A stretch of DNA of 64,000 nucleotides, from contig CAVWUA010000003.1 in the NCBI GenBank assembly GCA_963758025.1, positions 310,001 to 374,000 of the forward strand, given 5' to 3'. The DNA comes from CAVWUA01 sp963758025. Lineage in GTDB: Bacteria > Planctomycetota > Planctomycetia > Isosphaerales > Isosphaeraceae. The translations under genes were made by a program, and so were the position numbers. The notes beneath the pieces are model-generated. The model did not search any database, was not told the origin of the DNA, and saw only the letters and a program-made list of their open reading frames with translations. Of the stretch, positions 29,368 to 41,671 are shown one piece after another; within the stretch, counting starts at the first letter, position 1, and each line of letters starts with the position of its first letter.

Positions 29368-31830
29368 TCAGTCGGTCGGGGCCGGGATGAAGATGCGGAA
29401 GCACGTTTCCTTGGCCGGTTCGCTCTCGACCTCGATCCGGCCGCCGTGGCCGGTGATGATTCCATGGGAGATCGACAGGCCCAGGCCGGTCCCTTCGCCA
29501 ACCGGTTTGGTGGTGAAAAACGGGTCAAAGAGCCGGGGCAGGGCCTCCGGCGGAATGCCACAACCGTTGTCGCGGAATTCGATGATCTGGCCGTCGAGTT
29601 CGCGGCGAATCGTGATATGGATATAATTGACATCCCTCGGCGCGGCCGACCGACTCGATCGCCTGAATCGCGTTGACCAGCAGGTTCAGGAAGACCTGGC
29701 CGAGCTGCGACGGCATGCACAGGATTTTCGCGTGGGCGTTGTCCTCGACCTGGATTTCGATGTGGTTCTTGCGCAGGCGGCTGTGAACGATGTCCATCGC
29801 CCCGCAGATCAGGTCGGACAGGAGCGCGGGTTCCTTCTTCGGCGGTTTGCCGGGTGGCGACGTGCGGGCCAGGCTGCGGAGGCTGTTCACGATGTTGGCG
29901 ACGCGCTGGACGCCGTCGCGGGTGCGGGAGAGCATCCGGCCGAGGTTCTCGCGGACATACGGCCAGTCCAGGTCGTCGCTCAGTCGCAGGATCTCCTCGC
30001 AGACCTCCGGCGCCGCGTCCATGGAGGCGGTCGGCCGCCGACTCGTACGCCTTCATCATCGCCATGATGCCGCCCAGGTCGCGCTCCAGCACGGCCAGGT
30101 TATTGGCGATGTAGGCCAGCGGGTTGTTGATCTCGTGGGCGATCCCCGCGCTCAGCTCGCCGATCGAGGCGAGCTTCTCCGCCTGCATCAGCCTGCGCGC
30201 GCATCCGCTGTCGCTCTCCCTGGTCGCGGATCGCGCCGAGGAATTGCAGCTCGCCGGAGAACTCGATCGCGCTGAGCGAGATTTCCAGGGGGAAGACCTC
30301 GCCATCCTTGCGACGCCCGCGAAGCTCAACGGTGCGGCCGACGAGCTGGCCGTCGCGGGTCTGCAGATAGTCCTGCAAGCCGGTGACGAGGTCGCCGCGA
30401 AGGTCTTCCGGCATCAGCTCGATCAGCGGCATGCCGATCGCCTCCTGCGCGGTGTAGCCGAAGGTCCGCTCGGCCGCGGCGTTGAACAGGGAGATCCGCC
30501 CGTTCGGGTCGGTCACGATGATCGCGTCCAGGCATCCCTCGGTCAACTGGCGATAGCGGGACTCCGAGAGCCGCAAGGCCCGGTTCTTCGCCTCGATCTC
30601 CCAGGCGTTCTTGAGCTGCGCCTCGGCGAACTGGCGGCGGGTTTCCTCCAGGGCCTTGCGCTCGGTGATGTCACGGATGACGGCCAGGACGACCATGCGG
30701 CCGTCGTCCCACTGGATCGTCGAGGTATTGATATCGACCGGGATCAACTGGCCGTCCTTGGTGCGGTGTCGTCCCTCGCAGCGCAGGTGGCCTTCGCGGA
30801 GCTGGGTCGAGAGCCGGTCCTCGAACCCATTGGCGAAGTCGGGGTCGTCGATGTCCTGGGTCTTCAGTTGCAGGAGTTCGTGGCGGGTATACCCCAGGCG
30901 ACGGCAGGCCGCCGGGTTGGCGTTGATGATGCGGCCCTGCATGTCGTGGACGAAGACGGCGTCCTCGATTCCCTCGAACAAGGCCCTGGCCCGCCGCTCG
31001 GAGGCGACGAGGGCCTCCTCGGCCTGCTTGCGCCAGGTGATGTCCTGCACGGTGCTCCGCAGGCCGGTGATGCGCCCCTGGTCGTCGCGGTTGACGCGGG
31101 TCTCGATCGCCGCGTGCAGCTTGTTCCCCTCGCGGGTCAGGAACATCCGTTCGACGTACGGGTGCTCGTCTCCCCCCTGGACCCGCTCCCGGATCGCCCG
31201 GAGCGACGCCTCGCGCTGGTCCTGGGTCATGAAGTCGGAGATCGACCGACCGATCATGTCCTCCGGGCGGTAGCCGAGCATCTCGCACTCGGTCCGGTTG
31301 ATGATGACGATCCGTCCCTCGACATCGACCTCGTGATAGCCGAAGGGGGCCTCGTCGTAGAGCCGGCGGAACCGTTCTTCCGACTCCCGGAGCGCCTGCT
31401 CGCCCCGCTTCCGCTCGGTGATGTCGGTGATGAAGGCGTAGAAGCCGCACGGCTGCCCGGTTTCGTCGCGGTAGAAGTCCGTGACCAGCTCGATCGGGAT
31501 CTCGTGACCGTCCTTGTGGACGTACACCTTCTCGTAACGCTCGGCCTGGCCGCTTTCATGGAGCCGCTTCAACGCCTCGTCGCTGACGGGCAGGAAGCGC
31601 GGCGGGGTCAGGTCGCGGTACGTCATCGCCTGCAATTCGTCGCTCGAATAACCGACCAGTCGTTCGAAGGCCGCGTTGGCGTAGATGATCCGGCCCTCCA
31701 GATCCACCACGCTGAGCGGCTGGGTCGTCTGCTGGAGCAACTGCGCCGCCATGCGGAGCCGGGCATGTTCCGCGCCGGGGGCCAGAAGGTCCTGGCAGAC
31801 CGAGGGCTTGCCGCCGTTTGCCGTCGTCAT
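29368..31830 (-). CDS. Soluble multi-PAS sensor histidine kinase (about three frameshifts)
   Basis: About 820 residues. Four PAS domains follow each other: VVDLEGRIIYANAAFERLVG, VDVEGRIVIINRTECEMLG, FVHDMQGRIINANPAACRRL and VTDPNGRISLFNAAAERTFG, each with a PAC-like tail such as YAFITDITERK. After a shift near 30195 comes the His box IGELSAGIAHEINNPLAYIA. After further shifts near 30030 and 29640 come LVNAIQAIE, DNGCGIPPEALPRLFDPFF and GLGLSISHGIITGHGG. There are no membrane segments, so it senses a cytoplasmic signal. The ATG at 31830 (MTTANGGK) follows AAGGACAGG. It heads the signalling block down to 26700. Confidence 0.9.
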
Positions 31831-32012
31831 CAGCCTGTCCTTGGGTCCAGAACCATCCAGAAGAGGCGTCTGGTTCAGACCCCGGCCCTCTTGACCGAAA
31901 GGCCGGGGCGTCCCCACCATAAGAAATTATAAAGTTCGTCATGGTCCCGGGGCGATGCTTTTCCTCCCGCGTTGGCCCGAAGTCACACAATTATCCACTG
32001 ACAAGCAACCCC

Positions 32013-32381
32013 ATGCCCGCATTCACGCACCACGTATTCATCTGTGGCAATACCCGCAAACCGGGCCATCCCCGCGGCTGTTGCGATCCCGACGGCCGGC
32101 AAGCCTTGCGCGACGCCTTCAAGACCGAGATGAGGCGGGCGGGCCTCGGCCCGCTGGCCCGCGCCAACCACGCCGGCTGTCTCGAACAGTGCGAGCATGG
32201 TCCGGCCGTCGTCATTTACCCGCAGGGCATCTGGTACGGCCGGGTCACGGTCGCGGACGTCCCCCGGATCGTCCACAAGACCTTGCTCCACGGGGAGATC
32301 CTCAACGACCTGGTCATCCCCGACAGTTGCCTGAACAACCCGTCTTGCCCGCACCGTGATGGAACGGGCAAGGGGCCTTGA
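32013..32381 (+). CDS. (2Fe-2S) ferredoxin, thioredoxin-like fold
   Basis: A 122-residue shethna-type/NuoE-like ferredoxin. Cys ligands are seen in HVFICGNTRKPGHPRGCC and NHAGCLEQCEHGPAVVIYP, and the PQGIWYGRVTVADVPRIV segment is typical of the family. It acts as an electron carrier in the cytoplasm; the partner is unknown. Start at 32013, chosen because conservation begins there; the frame stays open for 24 codons upstream. It precedes panC by 48 bases. Confidence 0.88.
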   Translation: MPAFTHHVFICGNTRKPGHPRGCCDPDGRQALRDAFKTEMRRAGLGPLARANHAGCLEQCEHGPAVVIYPQGIWYGRVTVADVPRIVHKTLLHGEILNDLVIPDSCLNNPSCPHRDGTGKGP

Positions 32382-32429
32382 TCGCGCCGGAATGGCAAAC
32401 GTCCGCTCTCCGAAAGCCCTGAGTTCACC

Positions 32430-33290
32430 ATGTCCATTCCCGTTGTCACGACAATCGAGCAGGTTCGCCAGGCCGTCCGCGAGGCGAGGGGGCAGGGCCT
32501 CGTCATCGGCTTCGTGCCGACGATGGGGGCCTTGCACGAGGGGCACGTCCGGCTGATCGAGGAATGCCGCGAGGCGGCCGGGTTTGTCGTCGTCTCGATC
32601 TTCGTCAACCCGACGCAGTTCGGCCCCTCCGAGGATTTTCAGCGCTACCCCCGCACGCCGGAGGAGGACCACCGCAAGTGCGCGGAGGCCGCGGCCTCGC
32701 TGATCTTCGAGCCGGGCGTCGAGGCGATGTATCCGCATGGCCTGATCTCGACCTTTGTCGAGGTTCCCGTGCTGTCCGGCACGCTCGAAGGGGCCTATCG
32801 GCCGGGGCACTTCCGCGGGGTGGCGACGGTCGTGATGAAGCTCTTCGGGATCGTCGCGCCAGACCTCGCGTTCTTCGGCGAGAAGGATTACCAGCAACTC
32901 CAGGTGATCCGCCGGATGGTCGCCGACCTGGACGTGCCGGTCGAGATTCGCGGCGTGCCGACGGTGCGCGAGCCGGATGGCCTGGCCCTGAGCAGCCGCA
33001 ATCGGTATCTCGACCCCGACGAGCGGCGGGCGGCGATCTGCCTTTCCGCCGCCTTGAACGCCGCCCGGAAGGCGGTCGGGGCCGGGGAGACGGACGCCGA
33101 CCGGGTTCGACAGATTTTGCGGGCCACGATACAATCAGAACGGCTCGCAACGCTCGATTATGCCGAGGTCGCCGACGCGGCCACGCTGGAGCCCCTGGCG
33201 GATCTGGGGCCGGGCCATCGGGCGGTCGCCCTGCTGGCTGTCCGGATCGGCTCGACACGGCTGATCGATAACGCCCTTCTGTCGGATTAA
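32430..33290 (+). CDS. panC: Pantoate--beta-alanine ligase
   Basis: Condenses pantoate and beta-alanine with ATP in pantothenate synthesis. The 286-residue protein has FVPTMGALHEGHVRLIEECR (HxGH nucleotidyl-transfer motif as HEGH), VVSIFVNPTQFGPSEDFQRY, GHFRGVATVVMKLFGIVAPD, AFFGEKDYQQLQVIRRMVAD and LALSSRNRYLDPDERRAA (KMSKS-like SSRN). The frame is intact and the length is normal. It is followed 6 bases later by panD, which makes its beta-alanine substrate. Confidence 0.97.
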   Translation: MSIPVVTTIEQVRQAVREARGQGLVIGFVPTMGALHEGHVRLIEECREAAGFVVVSIFVNPTQFGPSEDFQRYPRTPEEDHRKCAEAAASLIFEPGVEAMYPHGLISTFVEVPVLSGTLEGAYRPGHFRGVATVVMKLFGIVAPDLAFFGEKDYQQLQVIRRMVADLDVPVEIRGVPTVREPDGLALSSRNRYLDPDERRAAICLSAALNAARKAVGAGETDADRVRQILRATIQSERLATLDYAEVADAATLEPLADLGPGHRAVALLAVRIGSTRLIDNALLSD

Positions 33291-33296
33291 CCTTTG

Positions 33297-33683
33297 ATGC
33301 AGCTCAAGGTTCTGAAAAGCAAGCTCCACCTGGCCACGATCACCGGCAGCGACCTGAACTACCACGGCAGCCTGACGATCGACCCCGATCTGATGGAGGC
33401 GGTCGGCCTGGTCCCCTACGAGGCGATCCTGGTCAGCAACGTGGCCACGGGCCATCGGGCCGAGACCTACGCCCTGCCCGGCGTGCGGGGCCTGGGCCAG
33501 ATCGAGATGAACGGCGCGATGGCGCGCCTCGGTGCCGTGGGAGACCGCCTGATCGTCATGGCGTTCGCCATGCTGGAGCCGGCCGAGGTCGAGGGGCACC
33601 GGCCGAAGGTCGTGGCCCTGAACAGCCGCAACGAGATCATCGAACGGCTCGATTACGTGCCCATCCGTACCGGCACGCGCTGA
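33297..33683 (+). CDS. panD: Aspartate 1-decarboxylase
   Basis: Pyruvoyl enzyme that makes beta-alanine from aspartate. The 128-residue proenzyme contains the self-cleavage Gly-Ser in LNYHGSLTIDPDLM, the catalytic Lys in the N-terminal MQLKVLKSKLHLATIT, and NGAMARLGAVGDRLIVMAFA. Here the residue before Gly-Ser is His (often Glu). ATG at 33297, 6 bases after panC, so it forms a panCD operon. The frame is intact. Confidence 0.97.
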   Translation: MQLKVLKSKLHLATITGSDLNYHGSLTIDPDLMEAVGLVPYEAILVSNVATGHRAETYALPGVRGLGQIEMNGAMARLGAVGDRLIVMAFAMLEPAEVEGHRPKVVALNSRNEIIERLDYVPIRTGTR

Positions 33684-33747
33684 GAAGTTCCAGTCGCGCC
33701 AGCGCCAATCGAAGTGAATCGATTCGGCACAACGAGGGAAGCCCGCC

Positions 33748-34661
33748 ATGCGGCAAGTCCTGTTCGAGATCCCCGGGGTGGGCATCAAGATCTTCGGCTA
33801 CGGGCTGATGCTCTTCTTCGCCTTCCTCGGCTCGATGCACCTGGCGGCCTGGCGCGCGAGCGCGAAAAGCTCGACCCGGAGCTGGTTTACGACCTCTCGC
33901 TGTGGGTCTTCGTTGGCGGCCTGGTCGGTGCCCGGGGGTTCTACGTCTGGCAGTACTGGGGCACGCAGATCCGCTCCTTCGTGGATATTTTCACGATCTG
34001 GAAGGGGGGGATCGTCTTCTACGGCAGCGTCATGGGGGGCGCGGTCGGCGTTCTTGCTCTACTGGTGGCTCCGGCGGTTCCCCTTGCGGCCGATGCTCGA
34101 CGTGGTGGCGCCGGCCCTGGCCCTGGGCATCGCCATCGGGCGGCTCGGCTGCTTCCTCAACGGATGCTGCTATGGCGACCGTTGCGACCTGCCCTGGGCC
34201 GTCTCGTTCCCCGGACCGAGGGAAGGACGCAGATCCCCGGGCCGAACGACGAGCTGCTCGGCTCCCCCCCCTGGAACCAGCAGGTGCGCCAGGGTCTGAT
34301 CTCCCGGGAGTCGGCATGGTCGCTGCCGGTCCACCCGACGCAGATTTACTCGGCCATCGACGGATTCATCCTGCTGGGCGTGCTCTCCGCCTATTTCCCG
34401 TTGCGCCGGCGGGACGGCGAGGTGATGGCCCTGCTGATGGTGACGTACCCGATCTCGCGGTTCCTGATCGAGCAGCTCCGCAACGACGAGGGGGTCTTTT
34501 TCGCCGGGATGACCATCTCGCAGAACATCAGCGTGGCCCTGTTCCTGAGCGGGCTGATCTTCTGGCTCTACCTCGCGCGCCAGCCCCGCGTGCGCTATGC
34601 CGACACCGCCCCCGAGCCGTCGCCTCCCCCTTCCAAGACCGGGACGGCGGCGGTGGCTTGA
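33748..34661 (+). CDS. lgt: Prolipoprotein diacylglyceryl transferase (about three frameshifts)
   Basis: Transfers diacylglycerol to the lipobox Cys of prolipoproteins in the inner membrane. It starts RQVLFEIPGVGIKIFGYGLM. After a shift near 33855 come DLSLWVFVGGLVGARGFYVW and GGIVFYGSVMGG. After another near 34055 come GIAIGRLGCFLNGCCYGDRC (signature) and LPWAVSFP. After a third near 34220 come LPVHPTQIYSAIDGFILLGV and DGEVMALLMVTYPISRFLIE (C-terminal conserved His and Arg segments). The last ~25 residues are Pro-rich. About 305 residues. As an essential gene it again suggests sequencing indels. It ends 18 bases before the convergent MoxR gene. Confidence 0.94.
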
Positions 34662-34679
34662 GGAAGACCGTCCCGTGTC

Positions 34680-35669
<990 letters not shown>

Positions 35670-36007
35670 GTCCAAATACAATTCCCCGAGGTCCCGACCC
35701 GCGCCGATTGTTGCATTACAGAACCTATTGTGCGAAACCGCTTGTCGATTGGCTGGGGTCCTCCTTCGCGAGCCCCGACCTTTTCAAAGATTGGCTGGCC
35801 CAGGCAAAGCCAGTGGCACCCGCACAAAGGACGTGGTCCCTTGGGTGCCACTGGCTTGGTCTGGGCCTTCCGACCGTACCGACGGAGATGACGCGATGAG
35901 GTTGGTCCCGCGCCTCAACGTGGATACCAACGGGTTCGAAGCCGGAATCGTGATATCCTGAATCAATCGATTCAGTTGATCTGATAAGACGCCGTTCGCT
36001 CCTCCGA
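35670..36007. other. Intergenic stretch with inverted repeat, no gene
   Basis: A 338-base gap between the MoxR start and the 3' end of the FHA gene. The only structure is the inverted repeat at 35797-35867. The MoxR promoter should lie here. Confidence 0.55.
35797..35867. repeat. Imperfect 25-bp inverted repeat (AAGCCAGTGGCACCC core)
   Basis: The inner 15 bp (35807-35821 with 35843-35857) are perfectly complementary, and the match extends outward to about 25 bp with two or three mismatches, around a 21-base spacer. No gene is inside. It looks like a dispersed palindromic element of the chromosome. Confidence 0.8.
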
Positions 36008-37011
36008 TCAACCGCCGCGCCGCCGTTCGAGCATCTTGCGGAGAATGTCATTGGCGGCGGAGCTGGAGTCCTTGAACACCGGCTTGGCCGATTCCGTCTC
36101 CTTCGAGCCCGCGGACTTGGCGACGTAGAACGGGTTGTTCTCGTCCATCATCTCTTCAGGAATCTCGTCGCTGCTCTCTTCCTCGTCCTCATGATCCTCA
36201 TCCTCTCGTCGTCGTCGTGCTCATCGGCATCGCCGGTTCCCTCGGGGAGCCGCTCGATCGAGTCGAGTTCATCCTCGAACGAGGTTGTTCGAGAGCTCGA
36301 CGCCGCGGCGGGCCTGGGCTTCGCGGCGGGTTTGGGCGTTGGGGCGGGCTTGGGCTTCGCCTCAGCGACCTCCTCGATTTCGGCGGCTTCCTCGATTTCG
36401 GCGGCTTCCTCGGTTTCGGCGGCTTTCGTCTCGGCGGCCTCGGCCTTGGCTTCCGCGGCCTTGGTCTCGGCGGCCTTGGCTTTGGGTTCCTCGGCGGCCT
36501 CAGCCTTGGCTTCCGCGGCCTCGGCGGCTTTTTCCTTCTGTTCCTTGTAGGAATCGATGGTCAGCGTCTCGCCGTTATAGACGCCGGACGGACGATCGGG
36601 GACGGGGTGATCCTCATCGGCGATCAACCAGGACTCGATCTGATCCTGCGGGACGTCGTCGAGAGACCGGACCGGGGCCGGCTTCTGGGCGGGCGCGGCG
36701 GCCTCGGCCGGCTCCCCTTGAATCGCGACGGCGAAGGTCAGGTGGCCGATCTTGATCAGGTCACCGGATTTCAAGGACACCGGTTCCTTGATCAAACGGC
36801 CGTTGATGAATGTCCCGTTGCGGCTGCCGAGATCTCTCAAGGTGGCCGACGTTTCATCAATGATGAATTCGGAGTGCTGTCGGCTGACCTGATCGCTGCT
36901 GGGACGGAGGTGGCAGGTCTGGTCGCGGCCGATCCGGAAGGTGGGGCCTACCAAGGGGATTGTTTTCCCCTCAGGCTTTCCCTGAACGACGATCAAGAGA
37001 ACTTTGATCAT
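36008..37011 (-). CDS. FHA-domain protein with Ala/Glu/Lys-rich linker (frameshifted)
   Basis: About 335 residues. The N-terminal FHA domain (~1-95) has FRIGRDQTCHLRPSSDQVSR, QHSEFI and LRDLGSRNGTFINGRLI, so phosphothreonine binding is likely. A long low-complexity region follows (repeats of AAEAKAEAAET type, ~150-220), then a Pro/Lys stretch and an acidic tail. One base is off near 36200; correcting it gives DEIPEEMMDENNPFYVAKSA and a C-terminus ending MLERRRG at 36008 in place of a basic tail. Planctomycete FHA proteins often pair with Ser/Thr kinases, none of which is seen here. Confidence 0.88.
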
Positions 37012-37327
37012 GAGATCGTCCCGATTCTTTGGGGTCAAACGCCAGGGCGCCGGCGCAATGCCACGATCGGAAAAGAAACCGATACCAATCTCGGACAGTC
37101 TAACGAAACCGGTTTCAACGGAGGTGAGGGTTACGAGAGACCGATTGAGGGAGGTGATCGCTTCTCGTTAACTACATCATATCCGACCGATCGCACCAAT
37201 CCTAGTGCCCATAACCATTCCGTAAGAAATTCGACGAAGGAACCCGCCTGGGATAGGGCGTCTTTCTGCTTCATCGGCGCCCGCGATTCCGCCACATCAG
37301 CCGATCCCCAGTTCTCCTGGAAAAAAC
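37012..37327. other. Promoter region between FHA gene and lipoate ligase
   Basis: A 316-base gap with locally AT-richer sequence near 37160-37230, which fits a promoter for the FHA gene on the minus strand. No gene is seen. Confidence 0.45.
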
Positions 37328-38137
37328 TCAGCGCTTGCGGTTCCAGGACGGATTCCGGTACGTCTCACGTTCCAGCGTCTCGGCGTGGTGCCGTTCGGCG
37401 TTCGTGAGGTCCGAATGTTGGGGTGCGAACCCCAGCAATCGCGGAATCTGTCGGAGGATCAAGTCTGACCAGGGGGGGATCTCCGCCGCGACGCCGGTCA
37501 GGTCGTTCAGACCCGGCAATTCAGGCGTTCTGGCGGAGCTTGTCAGCAGAATCGACCCATGCTGGAGCACGGCGCCCGGCCGCCGACGCTGCGCGCTACC
37601 CACGACCTTCGCCTGATGGATCACGATATCTTCCGGATCACGATCCGCAAAGCATAAAAACGGACGCCGCGCGTTTTTTTCCGAAATTACCTCGCCCCGA
37701 CGAGCGACCGCCTCCACCCCTTGCGAGGCCAGAACCTCGGCAATCGCCGCATGAACCCCCCGGTAGAGGTCCGAGGCGCGTCGCGCCAGGGGCTGTGCGC
37801 GTGGTACCACCAGTGCGTAGGTGATCTCGCGATCATGCCAGATCGCGCCGCCGCCGGTCGGCCGCCGGACCCACGGCACGCCGCGCCAGCGGGGATCGTT
37901 CTCGACCTCCGCCGCGTGCTGGAAGTAACCCAGGCTCAGCGTCGGTTCCGACCAGCCATACGTGCGGAAGACCGCCGCGCGCGGTTCCGCCGAGACGGCA
38001 TCCAGCAGGGCCTCATCCCGCGCCATGTTCGCCGGACCGTCCAGCACCTGGTACGGCAGCACGCGGCACGTCAGCGGCGGGAGGTCGATCACGGCGATTC
38101 CAGTCCAGAGGGGGCCAGCAGAATCAACACCGGGCAC
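37328..38137 (-). CDS. Lipoate--protein ligase family protein
   Basis: Attaches lipoate or octanoate to lipoyl domains (BPL/LplA/LipB fold). The 269-residue protein has VLDGPANMARDEALLDAVSA, FRTYGWSEPTLSLGYFQHAA, WVRRPTGGGAIWHDREITYA (RRxxGGGxxxH signature) and AKVVGSAQRRRPGAVLQHGS (lysine motif). The GTG start at 38137 lies 4 bases after the gcvPB stop, so it is the last gene of the glycine-cleavage operon and its target is probably GcvH. Whether it uses lipoate or transfers octanoyl groups (LipM-like) cannot be decided. Confidence 0.9.
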   Translation of the reverse strand: MPGVDSAGPLWTGIAVIDLPPLTCRVLPYQVLDGPANMARDEALLDAVSAEPRAAVFRTYGWSEPTLSLGYFQHAAEVENDPRWRGVPWVRRPTGGGAIWHDREITYALVVPRAQPLARRASDLYRGVHAAIAEVLASQGVEAVARRGEVISEKNARRPFLCFADRDPEDIVIHQAKVVGSAQRRRPGAVLQHGSILLTSSARTPELPGLNDLTGVAAEIPPWSDLILRQIPRLLGFAPQHSDLTNAERHHAETLERETYRNPSWNRKR

Positions 38138-38141
38138 ACCG

Positions 38142-39665
38142 TCAGTAGGAGGGCGAGACCAGCGTCTGCCGGTCCGTGGGCGGAACCGCCCCTCCCGGGG
38201 CCGTTGCGGCGTCCGGAGCCCATTTCAGGATCGGTGTCCGCGCGGCGGCCACCTCGTCGGGACGGCTGATCGGCGTCGAGTGCGGTGCGTCGTGAAGCCG
38301 TTGCGGATCGTCCTCGGCGATCTTCAAGAGCACCGCGGCGAACCGGTCGAGCGTCTCGCGGCTTTCCGTCTCGGTCGGCTCGATCATCAGGGCCTCGGGC
38401 ACGATCAACGGGAAATAGACCGTCGGCGCATGAATGTTGTGATCGAGCAGCCCCTTGGCGATGTCCATCGCCCGCACGCCCTTCTCGCGGGCCATCGACC
38501 GGGCCGACGCGACGAATTCGTGCATGCAGCGATCTCCCAGCGGGACGGGATAACGGTCCTTGACCCGCGCCAGCAGGTAGTTGGCGTTCAGAACCGCGTG
38601 CTGCGCGACGGCCTTCAACCCGTCCGGCCCCTGGCTGCGGATGTAGCAGTAGGCGCGCACCAGGACGCCGACGTTGCCGAAGAACGACCGCACGCGACCG
38701 ATCGACCGCGGCCGGTCGTCGTCGAGCCGGTATGTTCCCTCGTCGTCCTTGACCACAATCGGCGAAGGCAGGTACGGCGCGAGGTCTCCACGCACGGCGA
38801 TCGGCCCGGCGCCGGGGCCGCCGCCGCCGTGCGGTCCGGAGAAGGTCTTGTGCGGGTTGTAGTGCATCAGATCGACGCCCATGTCGCCGGGTCGGACCAC
38901 GCCGAGGATGGCGTTCATGTTCGCGCCGTCGAGGTAGAGCAGGGCCCCGCGCTCGTGCAGGAGCCGGGCAATATCGCCGATCTGCGGGTCGAACAGGCCG
39001 ACGGTATTCGGGTTGGTCATCATGAACACGGCGGTTTGATCGTCGAGCTTCGCCTGGAAATCCTCCAGATCGACCAGGCCACGAGCATTGCTCTTGATCG
39101 TGACGGCATCGAACCCGGCCAGGTGCGCGGAGGCGGGGTTGGTGCCGTGCGCGCTGTCGGGGATGAGGATCTTCGTGCGTTTCTCCCCCTTGTCGCGGAA
39201 GTACGACGCGGCGACCAGCAGGGCCGTCAACTCCCCTTGCGCTCCGGCGGCCGGCTGAAGGCTCACGGCGTCCAGACCGGCGATCTCGGCCAGTAGCCCC
39301 TGCATCTCGAACAGGAGCTGAAGCATCCCCTGGATCGTGCCCTCATCCTGGTACGGATGGAGCGCGGCCAGGCCCGGCAAGGCGGCGAGCCGTTCGTTCC
39401 GCTTCGGGTTGTACTTCATCGTGCACGACCCGAGCGGATAAAAATTGCTATCGATGGACATATTCGCCACCGATAGGTTCGTGTAGTGGCGCACGACGTC
39501 CAGCTCGCCCAGTTCCGGCAACGGCGGCGGCCCTTCGGCACAGTGTTCGGCCGGGATCAGCTCATCGAGCGGCCGTTCGGGCACGTCGCAGTCCGGCAGG
39601 ATGAACGTCGAGCGGCCGGGTCGGCTGGTCTCGAACAGCAAGGCGGGTTGGTCGAGCTTGTACAT
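38142..39665 (-). CDS. gcvPB: Glycine dehydrogenase (aminomethyl-transferring) subunit 2
   Basis: The PLP-binding half of a split P protein of the glycine cleavage system. About 507 residues: NLSVANMSIDSNFYPLGSCT, MKYNPKRNERLA, SLQPAAGAQGELTALLVAAS, IPDSAHGTNPASAHLAGFD and DLMHYNPHKTFSGPHGGGGP, where the Lys of HKTF binds PLP. The C-terminal segment HNIHAPTVYFPLIVPEALMI is typical. ATG at 39665 (MYKLDQPALLFE). The frame is intact. The C-terminus carries a ~40-residue variable extension. Confidence 0.96.
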   Translation of the reverse strand: MYKLDQPALLFETSRPGRSTFILPDCDVPERPLDELIPAEHCAEGPPPLPELGELDVVRHYTNLSVANMSIDSNFYPLGSCTMKYNPKRNERLAALPGLAALHPYQDEGTIQGMLQLLFEMQGLLAEIAGLDAVSLQPAAGAQGELTALLVAASYFRDKGEKRTKILIPDSAHGTNPASAHLAGFDAVTIKSNARGLVDLEDFQAKLDDQTAVFMMTNPNTVGLFDPQIGDIARLLHERGALLYLDGANMNAILGVVRPGDMGVDLMHYNPHKTFSGPHGGGGPGAGPIAVRGDLAPYLPSPIVVKDDEGTYRLDDDRPRSIGRVRSFFGNVGVLVRAYCYIRSQGPDGLKAVAQHAVLNANYLLARVKDRYPVPLGDRCMHEFVASARSMAREKGVRAMDIAKGLLDHNIHAPTVYFPLIVPEALMIEPTETESRETLDRFAAVLLKIAEDDPQRLHDAPHSTPISRPDEVAAARTPILKWAPDAATAPGGAVPPTDRQTLVSPSY

Positions 39666-39769
39666 GGGCCAAAGGCTCGGAAAATGCGCGGCGGGCGGGC
39701 CGCTGGTTTCGATGCTCCGGTCGTCACCGACCGAATGTCTCTGGTGGGCCACTCCCACCCGCCGAATAA

Positions 39770-40039
39770 TCAACGCTTCGACTCGGATTCTGAAACTCCG
39801 TGCGATCCCGAACTGCGAGGGTAACGAATGCCGTTCCCGTCGCGACCTTTCTCGGGTAGCGCGATATCTTCTGGAGGCACGAGGGCGACCTGGTGTTTCT
39901 CCCAGTCCCAGACCGCTATGGAATTCCCGGTGTTTTGATGAGCACGCAGGGCGTCATCAATCGCCTGTTCCATCACATCGGCGATCTCGTCATCGGATAC
40001 GCCTCGATCCGCGAGGACAGCTTTGACATTCTCGATCAT
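39770..40039 (-). CDS. Small hypothetical protein inside the gcv operon
   Basis: An 89-residue acidic protein between gcvPA and gcvPB: MIENVKAVLADRGVSDDEIA, then DALRAHQNTGNSIAVWDWEK and HQVALVPPEDIALPEK. The composition is protein-like, the N-terminal helix is amphipathic, and the C-terminal ~20 residues are Ser/Arg-rich. The spacing (50 bases after the gcvPA stop, 104 before gcvPB) fits a co-transcribed gene. No family is recognised. Confidence 0.6.
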   Translation of the reverse strand: MIENVKAVLADRGVSDDEIADVMEQAIDDALRAHQNTGNSIAVWDWEKHQVALVPPEDIALPEKGRDGNGIRYPRSSGSHGVSESESKR

Positions 40040-40089
40040 CGCTTCACCCGAGGACGTCGCGTTTCCACAAATCCATCCTGTCGAGCAGC

Positions 40090-41444
<1,355 letters not shown>

Positions 41445-41671
41445 GAGCGATCCCGTGCCAAAGCTCGGCGGTCCATCGGGCGGCGGAACGATTGGACGCG
41501 AAGCCACCCTCACGCGCAACGGGCCTCGCATCGTCCTTTTACTGTAGGAGATCGACCCGTCACTTCCTAGATCAGTTGCCCGCGCCGATCCCTCGGCGGT
41601 GCGGGGAGCGCAGCGCCGGGCATCCCACACGTTCCGGAGGACCAGACCGCATCCGCCCGTGGGTTCGTGGC

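Noticed and set aside
30124..31932. A 602-codon plus-strand frame opposite the PAS kinase
   Set aside because: Antisense shadow: the minus strand holds four PAS domains in order, while the plus frame has no recognisable motif.
36285..36755. Arg/Pro-rich plus-strand frame opposite the FHA protein
   Set aside because: It is the complement of the Ala/Glu/Lys-rich linker, which generates long open frames on the opposite strand.
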